From Roseovarius sp. MMSF_3359 (GTDB lineage: Bacteria > Pseudomonadota > Alphaproteobacteria > Rhodobacterales > Rhodobacteraceae), in the NCBI RefSeq assembly GCF_030733385.1, contig NZ_JASHJC010000014.1:1-64000 (forward strand): a stretch of DNA of 64,000 nucleotides, written 5' to 3'. A model generated the notes under the pieces. That model was not told the origin of the DNA and ran no database searches. It saw nothing but the letters and a program-made list of their open reading frames with translations. Below are positions 1-7,977 of this stretch, in pieces; within the stretch, counting starts at the first letter, position 1, and every line of letters starts with the position of its first letter. Position numbers and translations under genes: made by a program.

Positions 1-372
1 CCCCCTTCCGCCAGGGGGCGCTGCTCTGTCATTTCCGATGGGGGCGGCTAGCTGCGCCGCGTGAGAGGCCTCAGGGGGGGCAAGGCGTAGCAGAAGGCAT
101 TGACTTGCTCCCCTCCAGGACACGGATGAGATCCGGGCGCTGTTGCAGCAGCGCCGATCATGAGGTGGCAGTCAGCAAGTTCGGCCTCTGCCCGCGATAA
201 GCCAGAGGATTTCCGGTGCTTTTCGTCACGTGCATTTTGTTGACATCGCAGAGAGCTGGCAGGTATGCCGCCACGTTACCCCAGATATTCCCAATGCGGG
301 TTTCAACGGGCTCGTCACCGCGGGCACGCCGCGCCGCTTGCCCTTCATCGCGCCAGCGCCTAACAGGGACGT
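1..372. other. gene-free region with potential structured RNA
   Basis: I find no convincing reading frame here. The first 200 bases can form several helices: 74-84 with 104-114, 123-127 with 131-135, 136-142 with 149-155, and a closing helix 64-70 with 183-189 that can extend outward. This would make a multi-branched RNA of roughly 150 nt. In related genomes a 6S RNA and a 5-formyltetrahydrofolate cyclo-ligase gene often lie near this phosphoesterase, but I can show neither. Bases 200-372 hold only the leader of the next gene, with AGGGA at 365-369 as its ribosome binding site. Confidence 0.3.
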
Positions 373-1185
373 ATGAAGATATTGTTTTTAGGCGATGTTA
401 TGGGCCGCAGCGGTCGCAAGGCCGTGGTCGACATGCTGCCGCGTCTGCGGGACGAGTGGCGGCTCGATTTCGTTGTGGTCAATGGCGAAAACGCGACCGG
501 CGGGATGGGGCTGAGCGGGGCGCATGCCAAGGTGCTTCTTGACGCCGGGGCCGATTGCCTGACCCTTGGCGATCATGCCTTTGACCAGAAAGACATGCTG
601 CAATTCATCGAAAACGAGCCGCGTATCCTGCGGCCGCTGAACTATGCCAAGGGCGCGCCGGGCCGGGGCCATCGGGTTTTCCAGGACCGGCGGGGGCGCA
701 AGGTCCTCGTGGCGCAGGCTCTGGGGCAGGTCTTCATGAAACGCGCCTTTGACGACCCGTTTTCCGCCATGGATCAGGTGTTGCGCGCGCACCCATTGGG
801 CGGGGCGGTGCAGGCGGCGCTCGTCGATATCCATTGCGAGGCCACAAGCGAGAAGATGGGCATGGGCCATTTCTGCGACGGGCGCGCCAGCGTGGTGGTT
901 GGCACCCACACCCATGTGCCCACCGGTGATGCGCAAATCCTGCCAGGCGGCACCGCGTTTCAGTCCGATGCGGGGATGTGCGGCGATTACAACAGCGTGA
1001 TCGGCATGGAAAAATCTGAACCGATGCGCCGGTTTGTGACCGGCATGCCCAAGGGGCGTTTCACCCCTGCGCTGGAGGAGGCGACATTGTCTGGCCTCCT
1101 GATCGAGACCGATGACAAGACCGGCAAGGCAATGGCCCTGCGCATGATCCGGCAGGGCGGCCGGTTGGAGCAGGCAGGACCGTGA
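373..1185 (+). CDS. YmdB-like metallophosphoesterase (TIGR00282 family)
   Basis: A 270-residue cytoplasmic protein of usual family length. Metal-binding motifs are visible in order: GDVMGRSGR (7-15), NGEN (about 38-41), GDHAFD (about 66-71, where many members have GNH), GHFCDGR and GTHTHVPTGD (about 165-185), and DAGMCGDYNSVIG. Bacillus YmdB, the studied member, hydrolyses 2',3'-cyclic AMP; the substrate here is unknown. The ATG has AGGGA upstream. Its TGA overlaps the GTG start of the next gene by four bases, so the two are probably translationally coupled. Confidence 0.9.
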   Translation: MKILFLGDVMGRSGRKAVVDMLPRLRDEWRLDFVVVNGENATGGMGLSGAHAKVLLDAGADCLTLGDHAFDQKDMLQFIENEPRILRPLNYAKGAPGRGHRVFQDRRGRKVLVAQALGQVFMKRAFDDPFSAMDQVLRAHPLGGAVQAALVDIHCEATSEKMGMGHFCDGRASVVVGTHTHVPTGDAQILPGGTAFQSDAGMCGDYNSVIGMEKSEPMRRFVTGMPKGRFTPALEEATLSGLLIETDDKTGKAMALRMIRQGGRLEQAGP

Positions 1186-2129
1186 CGGCCACCCCCTCCC
1201 TCTACCTGTTGCTCCTGCTGATGGGGGCCGGATGGGGCCTGTCGGTGCCGCTCTCGAAGATCGCGGTCAGCACCGGTCATCAGCCGCTTGGGCTGATCTT
1301 CTGGCAGCTTTTCGTCGTCGTGGCGGTTCTGGGCGCGATCTGCGCGGTGCGGGGCAAACCCCTGCGCATGGGGCGGCCCTATTGGCGGCTCTTGATCATG
1401 GTGGCGCTGACCGGTGCGGTGCTGCCCGATATCTTCTTCTACCTTTCGGCGGCGCGCCTTCCAGGCGGGGTGATGTCGATCATCATCTCGAGCGTGCCGA
1501 TGTTCTCCTTGCCGATCGCGCTGGCGTTGGGAAACGAAGATTTTGCATGGCGCCGCGTGGCAGGGCTTATGGTGGGGCTTTCCGGCATCCTCCTGCTGAT
1601 GGGGCCGGAGGCGAGCCTGCCCGAACGCGCCATGGCGTTCTTTATCCCCGTGGCGCTGCTGGCCCCGCTGCTTTACGCGACCGAGGGGAACCTAGTGGCC
1701 CGGTGGGGCACCCAAGGGCTCGACTCGGTGCAGGTCATCCTGGGGGCGTCGATCTTCGGCATGGTTTTCACCCTGCCTCTGGCCATCCTCAGCGGGCAGT
1801 GGATCAATCCGCTGGAGACTTTCGGGGTGCCTGAACTGGCGCTTGTTGGCGCGGCGATCCTGCATGCGCTGACCTATGCGGGCTATGTCTGGATGGTCGG
1901 ACGGGCCGGGTCTGTCTTTTCGGCGCAGACCAGCTATCTCGTGACCGGGTTTGGCGTGATCTGGTCGATCCTGCTTCTTGGCGAGCGCTATTCCGGCTTT
2001 GTTTGGGCCGCATTGGCGCTGATGCTGATGGGGATGTTTCTCGTACAACCCCGGCGCAGCATCCTGCTTGCCCCCGGCGCGACCTTGGAGGAAGGTGGGG
2101 ACAGCTCGCAAAAGGACCCGCCCGGTTGA
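1182..2129 (+). CDS. EamA/DMT family transporter
   Basis: A 315-residue inner-membrane protein with about ten hydrophobic segments and two EamA repeats, typical of drug/metabolite exporters. The chosen start is GTG 1182, overlapping the preceding TGA as GTGA; the hydrophobic stretch begins within ten residues of it. The substrate cannot be read from sequence. It lies in a coupled run phosphoesterase-DMT-SLC13-DMT, and its stop overlaps the next start as TTGA. Confidence 0.88.
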   Translation: MTATPSLYLLLLLMGAGWGLSVPLSKIAVSTGHQPLGLIFWQLFVVVAVLGAICAVRGKPLRMGRPYWRLLIMVALTGAVLPDIFFYLSAARLPGGVMSIIISSVPMFSLPIALALGNEDFAWRRVAGLMVGLSGILLLMGPEASLPERAMAFFIPVALLAPLLYATEGNLVARWGTQGLDSVQVILGASIFGMVFTLPLAILSGQWINPLETFGVPELALVGAAILHALTYAGYVWMVGRAGSVFSAQTSYLVTGFGVIWSILLLGERYSGFVWAALALMLMGMFLVQPRRSILLAPGATLEEGGDSSQKDPPG

Positions 2130-3907
2130 TCCAGTACCTCGACATATCGCAGACCCAACAGGGCCTTCTGGCGCTGTCGGTCGTGGCGCTCATGTTCCTC
2201 CTTTTCGTACGCGAATCCTATCCGACCGAGGTCGTGGCCATCACCGGTGCCGCACTTCTCCTGGCCATGGGGCTTCTGCCCTATGATGCCGCGCTGGCGG
2301 TGCTGTCGAACCCGGCGCCCTGGACCATTGCGGCCATGTTCATTGTCATGGGGGCGCTCGTGCGGACGGGGGCGCTGGATGCGTTTACCTCGATCGCCGA
2401 CCGGCAGGCGCGCGTGAACCCCAAGATCGCGATCCTGATGTTGATGATCTTCGTGGTGATCTCGTCGGCATTCGTGTCGAACACGCCGGTGGTCGTGGTC
2501 ATGATCCCGGTCTTCGTGCAACTGGCCCGCTCGCTTGGTGTTCCCGCGTCCAAACTCCTCATCCCGCTCAGTTATGCGGCGATCCTGGGCGGGACGCTCA
2601 CATTGATCGGCACCTCCACCAACCTCTTGGTCGATGGTGTGGCGCGCGCGCAGGGGATGGCGGCGTTTTCGATTTTCGAAGTGACGCCGCTTGGTCTGGC
2701 ACTTGTGGCCTGGGGGGCGATCTACCTGCGCTTCATCGGGCCATTCCTGTTGCCTGCGCGGGACAGCATGGCAGATATGCTCTCGGACCGCTCCAAGATG
2801 AAGTTCTTCACCGAAGCGGTGATCCCGCCGGACTCGAACCTCATCGGGCGCGAGGTCACGGGTGTGCAGCTTTTCAAACGCGACGGCGTCCGTTTGATCG
2901 ACGTGATCCGGGGCGATCTGTCGCTGCGGCGCAACCTCAAGGGGGTCGAGTTGCAGGTGGGCGACCGGGTGGTTCTCCGCACGCAGATGACCGAGCTTCT
3001 GAGCCTGCAGCGTGACAAGAGCCTCAAGCGCGTGGATCAGGTCTCGGCGGTCGAGACCACCACGGTCGAGGTGCTGATCACGCCGGGCTGCAAGATGGTC
3101 GGTCGCTCGCTCGGCGCGCTGCGACTGCGGCGGCGGTTCGGTGTCTACCCGCTGGCGGTGCATCGCCGGAACCAGAATATCGGGCGGCAGCTTGACGATC
3201 TGATCGTGCGGGTGGGGGATACGCTCCTGCTCGAAGGCTCGCCCGAGGATATTCAGCGCCTCTCGCGCGAAATGGACATGGTCGATGTCTCGCACCCCTC
3301 GGCGCGCGCCTACCGCCGGGGTCACGCGCCCATTGCCATTGCGGCACTCGTAGGCCTTGTCACTCTGGCAGCCCTTGGCGTGGCGCCGATCTTTTTCCTG
3401 GCCGTGCTGGCCGTCGCGGTCATTTTCCTGACCCGCTGCATCGATGCGGATGAGGCGTTTTCCTTCATTGATGGCCGCCTCCTGGCGCTGATCTTCTCGA
3501 TGCTGGCGGTGGGCGCGGCGCTTGAGGCGTCGGGCGCGGTCAAGCTGATCGTCGAGGCGATTGCCCCGGGGCTTGCTATGTTGCCGGGTTTCCTGATCGT
3601 CTGGGCGATTTACCTGCTGACCTCGATCTTGACGGAACTCGTCTCCAACAACGCCGTGGCCGTGGTGGTCACGCCCATTGCCATCGGTTTGGCCGACGCC
3701 ATGGGGATCGACGCGCGGCCTCTGGTCGTTGCCGTTATGGTCGCGGCCAGCGCCAGTTTTGCCACGCCCATCGGCTACCAGACGAATACGCTTGTCTACG
3801 GGCCCGGCGGCTATCGCTTCACCGATTTCATGCGCGTGGGCATCCCCCTGAACCTCAGTGTGGGGATGTTGGCGAGCTTTCTTATCCCGATGATCTGGCC
3901 GCTTTGA
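2126..3907 (+). CDS. SLC13-family permease with TrkA-C domains
   Basis: I start it at TTG 2126 (593 residues), because this codon overlaps the preceding TGA and AAAGGA (2111-2116) lies nine bases upstream. The N-terminal membrane half contains FVSNTPVVVVMIP and GTSTNLLVDG, the signature of the ArsB/NhaD/SLC13 ion-transporter superfamily. Two soluble RCK_C/TrkA-C domains follow (about 230-410), then a second membrane half with TELVSNNAVAVVVTP. Members move dicarboxylates, sulfate or other anions with sodium; the substrate here is unknown. The next gene begins one base after its stop. Confidence 0.88.
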   Translation: MIQYLDISQTQQGLLALSVVALMFLLFVRESYPTEVVAITGAALLLAMGLLPYDAALAVLSNPAPWTIAAMFIVMGALVRTGALDAFTSIADRQARVNPKIAILMLMIFVVISSAFVSNTPVVVVMIPVFVQLARSLGVPASKLLIPLSYAAILGGTLTLIGTSTNLLVDGVARAQGMAAFSIFEVTPLGLALVAWGAIYLRFIGPFLLPARDSMADMLSDRSKMKFFTEAVIPPDSNLIGREVTGVQLFKRDGVRLIDVIRGDLSLRRNLKGVELQVGDRVVLRTQMTELLSLQRDKSLKRVDQVSAVETTTVEVLITPGCKMVGRSLGALRLRRRFGVYPLAVHRRNQNIGRQLDDLIVRVGDTLLLEGSPEDIQRLSREMDMVDVSHPSARAYRRGHAPIAIAALVGLVTLAALGVAPIFFLAVLAVAVIFLTRCIDADEAFSFIDGRLLALIFSMLAVGAALEASGAVKLIVEAIAPGLAMLPGFLIVWAIYLLTSILTELVSNNAVAVVVTPIAIGLADAMGIDARPLVVAVMVAASASFATPIGYQTNTLVYGPGGYRFTDFMRVGIPLNLSVGMLASFLIPMIWPL

Positions 3908-3908
3908 C

Positions 3909-4814
3909 ATGACCGGCATACGCCCCTCGCGCCCTGGCTGGGGCGTCTTCTGGATGGTGGTGACCGGTGCGCAATTTGTGGGCGTCACGGTTCTGGTCAA
4001 GACGCTCGGCACCCGCATCCCGGCCCCCGAAGCCGCGTTCCTGCGCTATGTGCTGGGGCTGGTCTTTTTCATTCCGATCCTGGGGACGCTTCTCCGGCAA
4101 CGGTATGACCGCAAGCTCTGGCTGATGTTCACGGCGCGCGGCGTGGCGCATACCGGGGCGGTGGCGCTGTGGTTCTATGCGATGGCGCGGATCCCGATCG
4201 CGGATGTGACGGCGATGAACTACCTCTCGCCGATCTATGTGACCATCGGCGCGGCGCTCTTCCTGGGCGAGCGGTTGGCCCTGCGACGGGTCTTGGCAAT
4301 CCTGGCCGCGCTGATCGGCACGCTCATCATCCTGCGCCCGGGGTTCCGTGAGATCGGCAGCGGGCATCTGGCGATGCTCTTCGTGGCGATCTGTTTCGGG
4401 GCGTCCTACCTTCTGGCCAAGCTGATGACAAACCGGGTCAGCCCGGCAATCGTGGTGGCGATGCTGTCGATCATCGTGACCATTGGCCTCGCGCCCTTGG
4501 CTGCGATGAACTGGGTCACGCCGACCCTGACAGAGACGCTGATCCTCTTTGGCGTGGCCTGTCTCGCCACTGGCGGGCATTACACGATGACGCTGGCCTT
4601 TGCCGCTGCGCCGTTGGCGGTCACGCAACCGGTCAGCTTTCTGCAACTGGTCTGGGCGGTGCTGGTGGGGGCGCTTTTCTTCAACGAAAGGGTGGATGTC
4701 TTTGTCGTGCTGGGTGGGACGCTGATCGTGGGCGCGGTGAGCTTCATCAGTTGGCGCGAGATGGTGCTCAAACGCAAGGCGGTCACGCCGAACCCGTCGG
4801 CAACGAAAGTCTAG
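3909..4814 (+). CDS. EamA/DMT family transporter
   Basis: A 301-residue membrane protein with about ten transmembrane segments and two EamA domains; the second half contains ITQPVSFLQLVWAVLVG-like text (about 240-256) typical of the family. It differs clearly from the DMT protein at 1182-2129, so this is not a recent duplication. ATG 3909 follows the SLC13 stop by one base. Probably the last gene of the coupled run, since the next gene converges on it. Substrate unknown. Confidence 0.86.
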   Translation: MTGIRPSRPGWGVFWMVVTGAQFVGVTVLVKTLGTRIPAPEAAFLRYVLGLVFFIPILGTLLRQRYDRKLWLMFTARGVAHTGAVALWFYAMARIPIADVTAMNYLSPIYVTIGAALFLGERLALRRVLAILAALIGTLIILRPGFREIGSGHLAMLFVAICFGASYLLAKLMTNRVSPAIVVAMLSIIVTIGLAPLAAMNWVTPTLTETLILFGVACLATGGHYTMTLAFAAAPLAVTQPVSFLQLVWAVLVGALFFNERVDVFVVLGGTLIVGAVSFISWREMVLKRKAVTPNPSATKV

Positions 4815-4893
4815 GGCGTTCTCGTCTTCGGCGGTGTCGTTCCGCATTCCGGGTGGCGGTGCCATCGCCGGGGATCGCGCCGGTCCGCCACGC

Positions 4894-5796
4894 TCAGCCG
4901 CGTTGCATGACCCGTGCCGCGACGGCCTCGAAGCTCTTCATCAACTGTGTTGGACGCAGCGTGGCCAGGCGGGCCAGGACGACCTCGCTTGATGGGACCT
5001 CGTCGCTGAGAGGGCGGATGGCCAGGGTCCGGCCATCATAGGTCCGGTCGCCATCGGGGCGTGTCACGAGCAGCGAATAGCCAAGGCCGCATCCCACCAT
5101 ACCGCGCACCAGCTCGATCGAGGGGGAGGAATGGGCAATCACCGGCTCCAGCCCGACATCGCGAAAGAGCCCCAGAAAGTAATCGTGGCTTGGCGCCACT
5201 TCGAGCAGGATCAGCGGCTCGGCTTCGAGGTCGGCCAGCGCCACCGATTCCTGCCGGGCCAGCGGGTGATCCGCCGCCAGGGCCACATAGGGTTTGCGCT
5301 GCGCCAGCAGGACGGTGTGCAGATCGTCCGGCAAGTCGATGTTGTAGAGCAATGCCAGGTCCAGCAATCCGTCCTCCAGCGCGGCGATGATCTGGTCCTG
5401 CGGCCCCTCGCGCAGATGCAGCTTGAGGCCCGGATGTTCGGTGCTCAGCTCGTGGATCAGGTTGGGCAGGACTGTCGGTGCCAACGTGCTGAAACTGCCC
5501 AATCGCAGTTCCCCGACCACGCTGCTGCCGGTCTCGATCGCTTGCCGTTCAAGATCGCTGGCATGGGCCAGAAGGCTGCGCGCGGAATGCAGTACTTTTT
5601 CCGCAGCCCCCGTGGCCGTCACCCCGCGCGACGCGTGGCGCAGTAGCAGTTGCACGCCAAGCTGTTCCTCGAGCTTGGTGATCGCGACCGAGATCGTCGG
5701 CTGCGACACGTTCAGGCGTTCGGCGGCACCGGCGACGGACCGGCATTCAATGCAAGCCACGAGGTATTCAAGTTGGCGAAGGGTGAATCGGTGCAT
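4894..5796 (-). CDS. LysR family transcriptional regulator
   Basis: A 300-residue LTTR. The N-terminal winged helix-turn-helix (about 3-62) contains RQLEYLVACIECRSVAGAAERLNVSQ-type text, split here as RQLEYLVACIE and AAERLNVSQPTISVAI; the rest is a LysR substrate-binding domain (about 90-295). It diverges from the flavin reductase gene with 93 bp between start codons. By the usual LTTR arrangement it should control the catabolic operon 5890-11382 with a pathway compound as coinducer. This regulatory role is inference from position. Confidence 0.9.
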   Translation of the reverse strand: MHRFTLRQLEYLVACIECRSVAGAAERLNVSQPTISVAITKLEEQLGVQLLLRHASRGVTATGAAEKVLHSARSLLAHASDLERQAIETGSSVVGELRLGSFSTLAPTVLPNLIHELSTEHPGLKLHLREGPQDQIIAALEDGLLDLALLYNIDLPDDLHTVLLAQRKPYVALAADHPLARQESVALADLEAEPLILLEVAPSHDYFLGLFRDVGLEPVIAHSSPSIELVRGMVGCGLGYSLLVTRPDGDRTYDGRTLAIRPLSDEVPSSEVVLARLATLRPTQLMKSFEAVAARVMQRG

Positions 5797-5810
5797 GATT
5801 ATTAGTATAA

Positions 5811-5820
5811 ATCTATAGAT
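5811..5820. promoter_or_regulatory. candidate LysR operator
   Basis: ATCTATAGAT is a perfect 10 bp palindrome in an AT-rich stretch (5797-5835) between the divergent LysR and flavin reductase genes. It sits 15 bp from the LysR start and about 70 bp from the reductase start, where an LTTR activation/autorepression site is expected. No binding is shown. Confidence 0.45.
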
Positions 5821-5889
5821 AACCTTGAAACAATGAATTTTGATAAATTGTCGCGCCGATATATGGTGGGATCAACGGAGGACAGGACA

Positions 5890-6408
5890 ATGACAGCGGC
5901 CTTTCGAATGCCCACACCCCACCATGAAAACCCCGAGCGATTTATCGCGGCGATGGCCGGTGCGGCCACCCAGGTGTCGGTCGTCACCACCGATGGCCCC
6001 GCAGGCCGGTTCGGCGTGACGGTCAGCGCGTTTTCGTCCGTTTCGGCGGAGCCGCCGCTGGTCCTGGTCTGTATCAACCGCCGCAGCCCCGCGATCCAGG
6101 CGATCGAGGCCAATGATGCGTTTTGTGTCAATCTGTTGGGCGACGATCAGGCGGATATCGCAAACTGCTTTGCCGGGCGGCCCGGTGCCTTGGCGCCATA
6201 TGATTTTACCGGTTGCACTTGGGAGAGTGCCACAACCGGTGCGCCCGCTCTCTCTGGTGCCATTGCCAATTTCGACTGCCGGGTCGAGACATCTTACGAC
6301 GCGGGCACGCACCGCATTTTCATCGGGCGGGTGGTCGAGGCGCTCAGCCGCGATGCCGCCCCCTTGGCCTTTTCCAAGCGCGCCTACCAGGCGCTGCGCC
6401 CCCTATAA
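5890..6408 (+). CDS. flavin reductase (HpaC-like) of a two-component monooxygenase
   Basis: 172 residues from ATG 5890, chosen because GGAG (5877-5880) lies nine bases upstream; an earlier in-frame ATG at 5833 has no such site and would extend into the regulatory region. The single FMN-binding split-barrel domain contains TQVSVVTTDGPAGRFGVTVSAFSSVSAEPPL (about 25-55, shown only as its ends TQVSVVTT and SAFSSVSAEPPL) and CVNLLGDDQ. The family reduces FMN or FAD with NAD(P)H for a partner oxygenase, here presumably the HpaB-type enzyme encoded 18 bp downstream. Confidence 0.88.
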   Translation: MTAAFRMPTPHHENPERFIAAMAGAATQVSVVTTDGPAGRFGVTVSAFSSVSAEPPLVLVCINRRSPAIQAIEANDAFCVNLLGDDQADIANCFAGRPGALAPYDFTGCTWESATTGAPALSGAIANFDCRVETSYDAGTHRIFIGRVVEALSRDAAPLAFSKRAYQALRPL

Positions 6409-6426
6409 CCTGACAGGAACCCGAAC

Positions 6427-7887
6427 ATGATCCGTACCGGAGACGAATACCGCGCATCCCTCAACGACGGCCGCCAGATCTGGATCAACGGCGAACGTGT
6501 GGATGACCCCTGCAACCATCCGCAGTTCAAGCCCGTGATCGACGTGCGTGCGCGCATCTATGACATGCAGCACGACGCCAAGACGCAGGAGGCGATGACC
6601 TACGAGGAGCAGGGCGAACGTTTCGCCATCGGTCTGCGCCTGCCTTATGAGCAGCAGGATTGGCAGGACAAGCGCGATGCGGTTGATCTGGTGATGAACG
6701 ATGTCGGTGGCGTGGTCACGCGGGTGGGCGACGAGACCATTGGCGAGATGTGGTCGCTCTGGGACGGCAAGGATATCCTGAACGAGATCGACCCGCGTTT
6801 TGCGACGAATATCGAACGCCACATTCACCAGTGCATCAAGGACGACCCGTTCCACGTCTCGGCCAATACGGACCCGAAAGGCGACCGGTCCAAAGCGCCG
6901 CAGGATCAGGACCCCGATATGCTGGTGCATGTGGTGCGCGAGACCGACGAGGGGATCATCATCCGCGGTGCCAAATACGAGACCGCCGCCGCCTATTCCA
7001 ACCAGGCCTTCCTCAAGCCGACCATTGCCAATTGGGGCAATGACAAGCTCAGCGATTATGCGCTCGGCTGCATCGTCAAGATGAACGCGCCGGGGGTGAA
7101 ACATATCTGCCGCACCGGGTTTGCGGGACGCGCGCCCGAGGCGGATTATCCGCTGTCGAACCGGGTGGATGAGATCGACACGCTGATGATCCTCGATGAT
7201 GTGCTGATCCCGTGGGAGGATGTGCTGTTCTATCAACACACCCGCGCGGCGAGCTTCATCCGTACGACGCTACACCGCTATTCGGCCTTCCCCTTTGTGC
7301 AACGCACGCTCAGCTATGCGGACCTCATCATCGGCGCGGCGCTCTGGAACGTGAAACAAACCGGGCTCGACAAGCAGCAGGCCGTGCAGGAGAAACTGAG
7401 CGAACTGGCCGTCTGGCGCGAAGGCATCGACGCCTTCCTGACCGCTTCCATCGCCATGGCCGAGAAAAGCCCCAACGGCCTTCTGATGCCGAACCAGTCG
7501 ATGCTGATGTCGGGCCGGGTACATGCGCTGACCAACCTGCCGCGGATGATGCACATGGCCCGCGAGCTTTGCGGCGGGCAGATCTGCGTCACACCCGATG
7601 CGGCGACCTTTGCGGCACCCGAAACGAAGCCGTGGCTCGACAAGTTCTACTCGATCAATGACGAATGGGTGGCCGATGATCGCCGTAAACTGCTGGGTCT
7701 GGCGCGCGATTTGCTGAATTCGGACTATGCCGGGCATCGCCTGACTTTCCAGCTCTTTGCACAGTCGCCGCCCTTCGCGCAACTTGCCGCCGTCTATCGC
7801 AATTTCGACTGGCAGGGACCGCTGGAATTCGCGCATAAAGCCGCGGGGTTGTCGGACAATGTCTGGGGCAAGGGAACCCGGCATTGA
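6427..7887 (+). CDS. 4-hydroxyphenylacetate 3-monooxygenase (HpaB) family flavin monooxygenase
   Basis: A 486-residue group D flavin monooxygenase with the acyl-CoA-dehydrogenase-like fold: N-terminal HpaB_N domain (about 5-270, beginning RTGDEYRASLNDGRQIWING), then the helical C-terminal HpaB domain. It uses free reduced flavin from the preceding reductase to hydroxylate an aromatic or heteroaromatic ring. The 4-hydroxyphenylacetate specificity of the name-giving enzyme should not be assumed: relatives act on pyrrole-2-carboxylate, phenols and other rings, and the Rieske, RidA and DUF1028 neighbours point away from the hpa pathway. Confidence 0.85.
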   Translation: MIRTGDEYRASLNDGRQIWINGERVDDPCNHPQFKPVIDVRARIYDMQHDAKTQEAMTYEEQGERFAIGLRLPYEQQDWQDKRDAVDLVMNDVGGVVTRVGDETIGEMWSLWDGKDILNEIDPRFATNIERHIHQCIKDDPFHVSANTDPKGDRSKAPQDQDPDMLVHVVRETDEGIIIRGAKYETAAAYSNQAFLKPTIANWGNDKLSDYALGCIVKMNAPGVKHICRTGFAGRAPEADYPLSNRVDEIDTLMILDDVLIPWEDVLFYQHTRAASFIRTTLHRYSAFPFVQRTLSYADLIIGAALWNVKQTGLDKQQAVQEKLSELAVWREGIDAFLTASIAMAEKSPNGLLMPNQSMLMSGRVHALTNLPRMMHMARELCGGQICVTPDAATFAAPETKPWLDKFYSINDEWVADDRRKLLGLARDLLNSDYAGHRLTFQLFAQSPPFAQLAAVYRNFDWQGPLEFAHKAAGLSDNVWGKGTRH

Positions 7888-7900
7888 AGCAAACATCCGC

Positions 7901-7960
7901 GCCCCGGGCTTGACCCGGGGCCTTTTGGTCAACGTGGAGGTCCCGGGTCAGGCCCGGGAC
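7901..7960. repeat. two opposed CCCGGG hairpins (intergenic palindromic repeat)
   Basis: Between the HpaB-type and first Rieske gene lie two perfect 8 bp stems with 5-nt loops: 7901-7908/7914-7921 (loop CTTGA) and 7940-7947/7953-7960 (loop TCAGG). Each is close to the reverse complement of the other, so this looks like a palindromic repeat inserted in inverted duplicate. CCTTTT follows the first hairpin, so it may also attenuate transcription or set an mRNA end inside the operon. Confidence 0.75.
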
Positions 7961-7977
7961 GGGGAGCAAAGAAAGAC

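Noticed and set aside
200..372. Reading frame ending just before the first gene, as the end of 5-formyltetrahydrofolate cyclo-ligase
   Set aside because: The translation of all three frames shows no recognisable motif of that enzyme and the frames are short.
1988..4018. Very long antisense frames opposite the SLC13 and other genes
   Set aside because: They are rich in Arg, His and Gln, as expected for the antisense of GC-rich genes, and match no family.
6427..7887. Assignment as hpaB for 4-hydroxyphenylacetate breakdown
   Set aside because: None of the meta-cleavage genes hpaD-hpaI is present and the neighbours imply a different pathway.
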